This document shows, piece by piece, positions 59,817 through 64,000 of a stretch of 64,000 nt of DNA. Under the pieces are notes generated by a model that was given only the letters and a program-made list of their open reading frames with translations, did no database searches and was not told the DNA's origin. A program made the translations under genes and the position numbers. The DNA comes from Streptomyces syringium (GTDB taxonomy: Bacteria > Actinomycetota > Actinomycetes > Streptomycetales > Streptomycetaceae). Position 1 is the first letter of the stretch. Each line of letters opens with the position of its first letter. The stretch lies in the NCBI RefSeq assembly GCF_017876625.1, contig NZ_JAGIOH010000001.1:4919501-4983500 (forward strand). The letters run 5' to 3'.

Positions 59817-60260
59817 GTGTTCTGGTTCTTTCTCATCACGCTGCTCGTGGTGGTCGCCGCGGTGACGCTCGCCGTCGGCGGCGGCAGCGGCGGCGGTGCC
59901 CTGGCCGACGCGGCGCCCGACCGGATCGGCCCGCAGCTGCCCGCCGAGCGCCCCTTGGGCCGGGCCGACGTCGACGCGCTGCGGCTGCCGGTCGCCCTGC
60001 GCGGCTACCGCATGGTCGAGACCGACGACGCCCTGGACCGGCTCGCGGCCGAGCTGGCCGAGCGCGACGCCCGGATCGCCGAGCTGGAGGCGGCGCTCGC
60101 GGGAGCGCAGGCGTCGGCCATGAGCGGGCCCGGACTGCTGAAGGGCGAGTCCGGTCACCCGGCCCGCGAAGGCGGTGGCCAGGAGACGGGGCGGTACGCC
60201 GACGGGCGTGCGGACGGTGACGCGACGGCGGACGACCGGAACGGGGGATCGGGATCATGA
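59817..60260 (+). CDS. DivIVA-domain membrane protein
   Basis: About 147 aa. One N-terminal membrane helix (VFWFFLITLLVVVAAVTLAVG), then a short DivIVA-like motif (ADVDALRLPVALRGYRMVETDDALDRLAAEL) leading into a coiled coil, then a charged Gly-rich tail. I start at GTG 59817, because GGGGAG lies exactly 6 bases before it; ATG 59811 touches that site. Overlaps tag by 4 bp. Role unknown, perhaps at curved membranes. Confidence 0.75.
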   Translation: MFWFFLITLLVVVAAVTLAVGGGSGGGALADAAPDRIGPQLPAERPLGRADVDALRLPVALRGYRMVETDDALDRLAAELAERDARIAELEAALAGAQASAMSGPGLLKGESGHPAREGGGQETGRYADGRADGDATADDRNGGSGS

Positions 60261-60868
60261 GCGTGGGTGCGGTCGCCGGTCCGGACGGGCTGGCGCGCTG
60301 TCCGTGGGGCCTGGAGGCGGAGTCCATGGCGGACTACCGCGTCTATCACGACACCGAGTGGGGCCTCCCGGTGCGCGGTGACGACGCGCTGTACGAGCGG
60401 ATGTGCCTGGAAGCGTTCCAGTCCGGGCTGTCGTGGCTGACGATCCTGCGCCGCCGGGAGGGCTTCCGGGCGGCCTTCGCCGGATTCTCCATCCCCGCGG
60501 TGGCGGCCTTCACGGACGCGGACGCGGAGCGGCTGCTGGCCGACCCGGGCATCATCCGCAACCGCGCCAAGATCGCGGCCGCGATCGGCAACGCCAAGGT
60601 CGCGGCGCAGTGGGAGCCCGGCGAGCTGGACGCGCTCATCTGGTCCTACGCCCCGGGGCCCGACCGGCCCGTACCGCGCACGTGGGCCGACGTACCCGCG
60701 ACGACCCCCGAGTCCACGGCACTGGCCAAGGAACTCAAGAAGCGCGGCTTCCGTTTCATCGGCCCCACGACCGCGTACGCCTTGATGCAGGCGTGCGGCC
60801 TGGTGGACGACCACCTGGCGGACTGCCACGCCAGGCGGCTGCCGCCGCCGGGGTCCGCGACGGCCTGA
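60257..60868 (+). CDS. tag: DNA-3-methyladenine glycosylase I
   Basis: 203-aa base-excision repair enzyme removing 3-methyladenine. Signature YHDTEWGLPVRGDDALYERMCLEAFQSGLSWLTILRRRE; the zinc ligands Cys (ARCPWG) and C-terminal CGLVDDHLADCHAR are present. ATG 60257 overlaps the preceding gene. Palindromic terminator downstream at 60917. Confidence 0.93.
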   Translation: MSVGAVAGPDGLARCPWGLEAESMADYRVYHDTEWGLPVRGDDALYERMCLEAFQSGLSWLTILRRREGFRAAFAGFSIPAVAAFTDADAERLLADPGIIRNRAKIAAAIGNAKVAAQWEPGELDALIWSYAPGPDRPVPRTWADVPATTPESTALAKELKKRGFRFIGPTTAYALMQACGLVDDHLADCHARRLPPPGSATA

Positions 60869-60916
60869 CGGGCCGCTTGGTCTTGCCGCCTGCGGCGGCG
60901 GGCGCTCTGCGGGCGC

Positions 60917-60986
60917 GTCCTCAAACGCCGGACGGGCTTGATCGGGCTGAGCTCAGCCACCACCAGCCCGTCCGGCGTTTGAGGAC
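60917..60986. repeat. Dispersed palindromic element, copy B (bidirectional terminator)
   Basis: 22-bp perfect arms (60917-60938, 60965-60986) flanking a 26-base centre with GGGCTGAGCTCAGCC. Arms begin GTCCTCAAACGCCGGACGGG, matching copy A (41034) except for two central bases. Lies between the convergent tag and enoyl-CoA hydratase genes. Confidence 0.85.
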
Positions 60987-61012
60987 ACCGCCGGCGCCCG
61001 AGACGCCTGGCG

Positions 61013-61801
61013 TCAGCGCCCCACGTACTTCGGCTTCTCCTTCTTCAGGAAGGCGTCCACGGCGATCCGGTGATCGTCGGAGGCGCCCGCCTTGCCCTGG
61101 AGCTCGTTCTCCTTGGCCAGTGCCTCGGTCAGCGAGTGGCCGGCGGCGAAGTCCAGGGACGCCTTGATCGCCGCGTAGGCGAAGGTCGGGCCGTCCGCCA
61201 GCCGGCGGGCCACGGCGCTCGCCTCGGCGGCCAGCTCGGCGGCCGGGACGACCTTGTTCGCGATGCCCAGCTCCTGCGCCTCCTGCGCGCTGACATTGCG
61301 CGGGAAGAGCAGCAGATCGGCGGCGCGGCTCTGGCCGATGAGGCGGGGGAGGGTCCAGGAGACGCCCGAGTCGGCGGTGAGCGCCACCCCGGCGAAAGAG
61401 GTGTTGAAGCCCGCGGTGTCCGCGACCACGCGGTAGTCCGCCGCGAAGGCGAAGCCCGCGCCCGCGCCCGCCGCGACCCCGTTGACCCCGGCGACGACGG
61501 GCTTCGGCATGCCCGTGATCGCGGTGACGATCGGGTTGTAGTGCTCCGCGACCGTGCTCATGACCTTCTCGGCGTCCCGGCCGAGCAGCTCGACGTGTTC
61601 CTTGAGGTCCTGGCCGACACAGAAGGCGCGGCCGGTGGCGGTGAGCAGTACGGCCCGTACGGCCGGGTCGCCGGCCGCCTCGCCCAGGGCCCGGAGCAGC
61701 GCGACCTTGGTCTCGATGTTCAGCGCGTTCATGGCGTCGGGACGATTCAATGTGATCGTCGCGAGCCCGTCGTTCACCTGGTACAACACGGTGTCGGCCA
61801 T
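61013..61801 (-). CDS. Enoyl-CoA hydratase/isomerase family protein
   Basis: 262-aa crotonase-fold protein. Oxyanion-hole regions RAFCVGQDLKEH and GVAAGAGAGFAFAADYRVVADTAGF are visible. The second catalytic position has Asp rather than the hydratase Glu (ALTADSGVSWTLPRL), suggesting a PaaG-type isomerase activity. Probably acts in phenylacetate or fatty-acid degradation; substrate unknown. ATG 61801. Confidence 0.88.
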   Translation of the reverse strand: MADTVLYQVNDGLATITLNRPDAMNALNIETKVALLRALGEAAGDPAVRAVLLTATGRAFCVGQDLKEHVELLGRDAEKVMSTVAEHYNPIVTAITGMPKPVVAGVNGVAAGAGAGFAFAADYRVVADTAGFNTSFAGVALTADSGVSWTLPRLIGQSRAADLLLFPRNVSAQEAQELGIANKVVPAAELAAEASAVARRLADGPTFAYAAIKASLDFAAGHSLTEALAKENELQGKAGASDDHRIAVDAFLKKEKPKYVGR

Positions 61802-62112
61802 GGTGCGGTCCCTCCCTCGGTCGGCTGTGGTCAGGGCTCAGCATGCCGGAGATCATCCGCAGTCGATATGTGACCTGCGTCAAAGAATCGGGACTCTGTG
61901 CGGGTGTGGTGGCGGAGCAGTATCGCAGCCGGATCCCCGAATTGGGTGGTTTTGCGCGAGAGCGTTGTCGAAGGGATGCGGACCGATGTTGGTCATCGGG
62001 TCGCGCGATGCGGGATAATGGCCTGGAAGCAATGTGTTCGATGCCGGTGATGCGGAGCCCTGCCAGGGACCCGTCGGCTGACGATGAGCTGGTTTCAGGA
62101 AGGGGAACGAGC
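61802..62112. promoter_or_regulatory. Divergent intergenic region upstream of DUF3117 gene
   Basis: About 310 bases between the enoyl-CoA hydratase and DUF3117 genes. A weak plus-strand promoter candidate is TTGGTC at 61989-61994 with GATAAT at 62014-62019 (19-base spacing, long). AGGGGAACGAG upstream of the ATG at 62113 supplies the ribosome-binding site. Nothing else seen. Confidence 0.35.
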
Positions 62113-62280
62113 ATGGCGGCCATGAAGCCGCGGACGGGCGATGGCCCGCTCGAGGTGACCAAGGAGGGGCGGGGCATCGTCATGCGGGTTCCGCTCGAAG
62201 GCGGCGGTCGTCTCGTCGTCGAGCTGACACCGGACGAGGCCGAGGCCCTCGGAGACGCCCTGAAGAAGGTCGTCGGCTGA
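62113..62280 (+). CDS. DUF3117 protein
   Basis: 55-aa protein with the complete, highly conserved actinobacterial DUF3117 sequence type (AAMKPRTGDGPLEVTKEGRGI, ending LGDALKKVVG). Basic/acidic alternation, no membrane span. Function unknown despite near-invariance across actinobacteria. Terminator hairpin at 62300-62340. Confidence 0.93.
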   Translation: MAAMKPRTGDGPLEVTKEGRGIVMRVPLEGGGRLVVELTPDEAEALGDALKKVVG

Positions 62281-62299
62281 CGCAGGCCCACGATTCTTT

Positions 62300-62340
62300 C
62301 CACTGCCCCGGCAGCCGGACCACCGGCACCGGGGCAGTGG
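62300..62340 (+). terminator. Hairpin terminator after DUF3117 gene
   Basis: 12-bp perfect arms (62300-62311 and 62329-62340) with an inner CCGG/CCGG pairing, 20 bases after the stop. Confidence 0.8.
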
Positions 62341-62414
62341 CATGTCCGGAGCCCGGCACGTCAGGGCAGGACCCGCCCCGCCCTGCCGCGCCGCCGCCCC
62401 CGTAGCTCAGCCGC

Positions 62415-63080
62415 TCAGCCGCGCCGCACCGCGCACAGCAGCCCGTCGCCGACCGGCAGCAGGGACGGCAGCAGCACGGTGGACTCCCGTACCGCCCGGA
62501 GCAGTTCACGCAGCCGCTGGACCTCCGCGGGCTGCGCCGCGGAGTCCACGGTGCGGCCGTCGGCGAAGACGCCCTCGAAGCAGACGAGGCCGCCGGGCCG
62601 CAGCAGGCGCAACGATTCGGCTAGGTAGTCGAGGCACTCCAGCCGGTCGCCGTCGCAGAAGACCAGGTCGTACCCGCCGTCGGCGAGGCGCGGCAGCACC
62701 TCCAGCGCGCGGCCGGGGATGAAGCGCGCCCGGTTGCCGGCGAAGCCCGCCGCGCGGAACGCCTGCCGGGCGAACTGCTGGCTCTCGGGGTCGCTGTCCA
62801 CCGTCGTCAGCACGCCGTCGGGCCGCATGCCGTGCAGGAGGTGGATGCCGGAGACCCCGGTGCCGGTGCCGATCTCGGCGACGGCCTTGGCATCCACCGC
62901 CGCGGCGAGCAGGCGCAGCGCGGCGCCGGTGCCGGACGACACCGAGCGGAGACCTGCCTCACGGGCCCGGTCACGGGCCCAGCGCAACGCCTCGTCCTCG
63001 GCGACGAACGCATCGGCGAACGCCCAGCTCGTCTGCCGGTTGCCGGTAATGGCCCTCTCCTGTCCCCGTAGTCGACGCAC
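62415..63080 (-). CDS. SAM-dependent O-methyltransferase
   Basis: About 221 aa from GTG 63080. Family-3 O-methyltransferase pattern: AVAEIGTGTGVSGIHLLHGM (SAM motif I), LTTVDSDPESQQFARQAF, DLVFCDGDRLECLDYL and LLRPGGLVCFEGVF. Divergent from the ECF sigma gene with about 130 bases between, a conserved arrangement in actinobacteria; substrate unknown. No upstream ribosome-binding site, so it may be a leaderless transcript. Confidence 0.87.
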   Translation of the reverse strand: MRRLRGQERAITGNRQTSWAFADAFVAEDEALRWARDRAREAGLRSVSSGTGAALRLLAAAVDAKAVAEIGTGTGVSGIHLLHGMRPDGVLTTVDSDPESQQFARQAFRAAGFAGNRARFIPGRALEVLPRLADGGYDLVFCDGDRLECLDYLAESLRLLRPGGLVCFEGVFADGRTVDSAAQPAEVQRLRELLRAVRESTVLLPSLLPVGDGLLCAVRRG

Positions 63081-63104
63081 CCGTGACTGTATCCGCTGAC
63101 CACG

Positions 63105-63130
63105 GGAACCCGCAGATGGGACCGGGCGTT
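63105..63130 (+). promoter_or_regulatory. ECF-type promoter of the sigma-factor gene
   Basis: GGAACC (63105-63110), 16-base spacer and CGTT (63127-63130), the consensus shape recognised by SigE/SigH-group ECF sigma factors. About 80 bases before the sigma-gene start, consistent with autoregulation. Confidence 0.65.
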
Positions 63131-63210
63131 GGGAGGAGCAGAGGCAGTTGGCGGACCAAGACCAAAAGCAGGTCAAAAATACTTATCCGGAGCTAACGGG
63201 CGGGGTGGAT

Positions 63211-63987
63211 ATGGTAGGGGCTCTACTGGAGACCGCCAGAGCCGACAGGGGAGGTGCGGCTGCGGCCGGAGACCGTCGGAGAGCGCCGCGGCGCTTTCGC
63301 AGGTCCGCCGTCGAGCCGAAATCCGTGACCAACACTGCTGACAACCCCACCCGCACCGCAGACGCATCCACCGCGGCTTTCGCCACCGATGCGGATGCTC
63401 AGGCGTGGACCCCTCCCACCTGGGAGGAGATCGTCAGCACTCACAGCGGCCGGGTCTACCGTCTCGCCTACCGCCTGACCGGGAACCAGCACGATGCCGA
63501 GGACCTCACGCAGGAGGTCTTCGTCCGTGTCTTCCGTTCGCTGTCCACGTACACCCCGGGCACGTTCGAGGGCTGGCTGCACCGCATCACCACCAATCTC
63601 TTCCTCGACATGGTCCGGCGCCGTCAGCGCATCCGCTTCGACGCGCTGGGCGACGACGCCGCGGAGCGGCTGCCCAGCCGCGAGCCCTCCCCGCAGCAGC
63701 ACTTCAACGACACGCACTTCGACGCGGACGTCCAGCAGGCGCTGGACACCCTCGCCCCGGAGTTCCGCGCCGCGGTGGTCCTGTGCGACATCGAAGGACT
63801 GTCCTACGAGGAGATCGCCGCGACCCTCGGCGTGAAGCTCGGCACCGTGCGCAGCCGTATCCACCGCGGCCGCTCCCATCTGCGCAAGGCACTGCAGCAC
63901 CGCTCGCCCGCCGCCCGGGCCGAGCAGCGCGCGGTGGCGGGGGTGGCTCCCGGCGTTCCTTTGGGTAGGGAGGTCGGGATCGCGTGA
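63211..63987 (+). CDS. ECF RNA polymerase sigma factor (mycobacterial SigE-like)
   Basis: 258-aa ECF sigma factor. A poorly conserved N-terminus of about 85 residues precedes sigma2 (SGRVYRLAYRLTGNQHDAEDLTQEVFVRVFRSL; YTPGTFEGWLHRITTNLFLDMVRRRQR) and sigma4 (LDTLAPEFRAAVVLCDIEGLSYEEIAATLGVKLGTVRSRIHRGRSHLRKAL in pieces). ATG 63211 chosen as first good start before conserved sequence. Its anti-sigma partner should follow just beyond the window. Envelope-stress role by analogy with mycobacterial SigE; the Streptomyces gene called sigE is a different locus, so no symbol is given. Confidence 0.9.
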   Translation: MVGALLETARADRGGAAAAGDRRRAPRRFRRSAVEPKSVTNTADNPTRTADASTAAFATDADAQAWTPPTWEEIVSTHSGRVYRLAYRLTGNQHDAEDLTQEVFVRVFRSLSTYTPGTFEGWLHRITTNLFLDMVRRRQRIRFDALGDDAAERLPSREPSPQQHFNDTHFDADVQQALDTLAPEFRAAVVLCDIEGLSYEEIAATLGVKLGTVRSRIHRGRSHLRKALQHRSPAARAEQRAVAGVAPGVPLGREVGIA

Positions 63988-64000
63988 CCGGTTCAGGCGG

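Noticed and set aside
1..64000. tRNA/rRNA genes, CRISPR arrays, insertion sequences, integrase genes
   Set aside because: None seen by eye: no transposase or integrase motifs, no regularly spaced short repeats, no recognisable tRNA. A tRNAscan or IS search could still find something small.

Overview
The window is chromosomal DNA of a high-GC actinomycete, almost certainly a Streptomyces. The evidence is the GC-rich codon use, frequent GTG/TTG starts, mycothiol biosynthesis (mshB), and paired XRE/DUF397 and DUF6507/DUF6177 families. From memory, the gene order sdh - typA - oligopeptide ABC operons - S9 peptidase - mshB - fdxA - dapC - dapE - folP2-like - tag - enoyl-CoA hydratase - DUF3117 - O-methyltransferase - ECF sigma factor matches the conserved block around the S. 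coelicolor bldK locus. That match is recollection and was not checked against a database.

Layout. 0-4.5 kb: the end of a TPM-domain protein and a three-gene succinate dehydrogenase operon of the mycobacterial Sdh1 type, both on the minus strand. 4.8-8.9 kb: an orphan peptide-binding lipoprotein and typA. 9.3-15.2 kb: oligopeptide ABC operon 1 (binding protein, two permeases, two ATPases). 15.3-27 kb: an accessory island on the minus strand. It holds two tandem polymorphic-toxin modules, each with a DUF6507 small helical partner, a long toxin with a shared N-terminal half, and an immunity gene or candidate. It also holds a DUF6177 protein, a secreted tripeptidyl-peptidase-like hydrolase and remnants of an XRE/DUF397 regulator locus. 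27.4-33 kb: oligopeptide ABC operon 2. 33.0-34.65 kb: a cytochrome P450 and, just upstream, an unannotated 27-codon gene ending in Tyr-Ser-Tyr-Tyr; together they look like a minimal P450-type RiPP cluster. 34.65-40.9 kb: oligopeptide ABC operon 3 on the minus strand, with the bldKA-E gene order and a 600-residue binding protein. 41-64 kb: conserved core genes (S9 peptidase, mycothiol, lysine/DAP, folate-like, DNA repair, an ABC exporter with a DesK/DesR-like two-component system, and an ECF sigma factor with its own ECF-type promoter).

How the parts fit. Three complete peptide importers and an orphan binding protein lie beside a cytoplasmic S9 peptidase, which suggests peptide uptake and degradation or peptide signalling. 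Operons 1 and 2 share long, nearly identical DNA blocks and flank the toxin island as direct repeats. The two toxin modules share their N-terminal trafficking half and a promoter, but carry different warheads: a restriction-endonuclease-like domain next to an Imm49 protein, and a GNAT-acetyltransferase-like domain next to a 77-residue unknown. The least described items are the 27-aa precursor/P450 pair and the GNAT-type toxin with its putative immunity protein.
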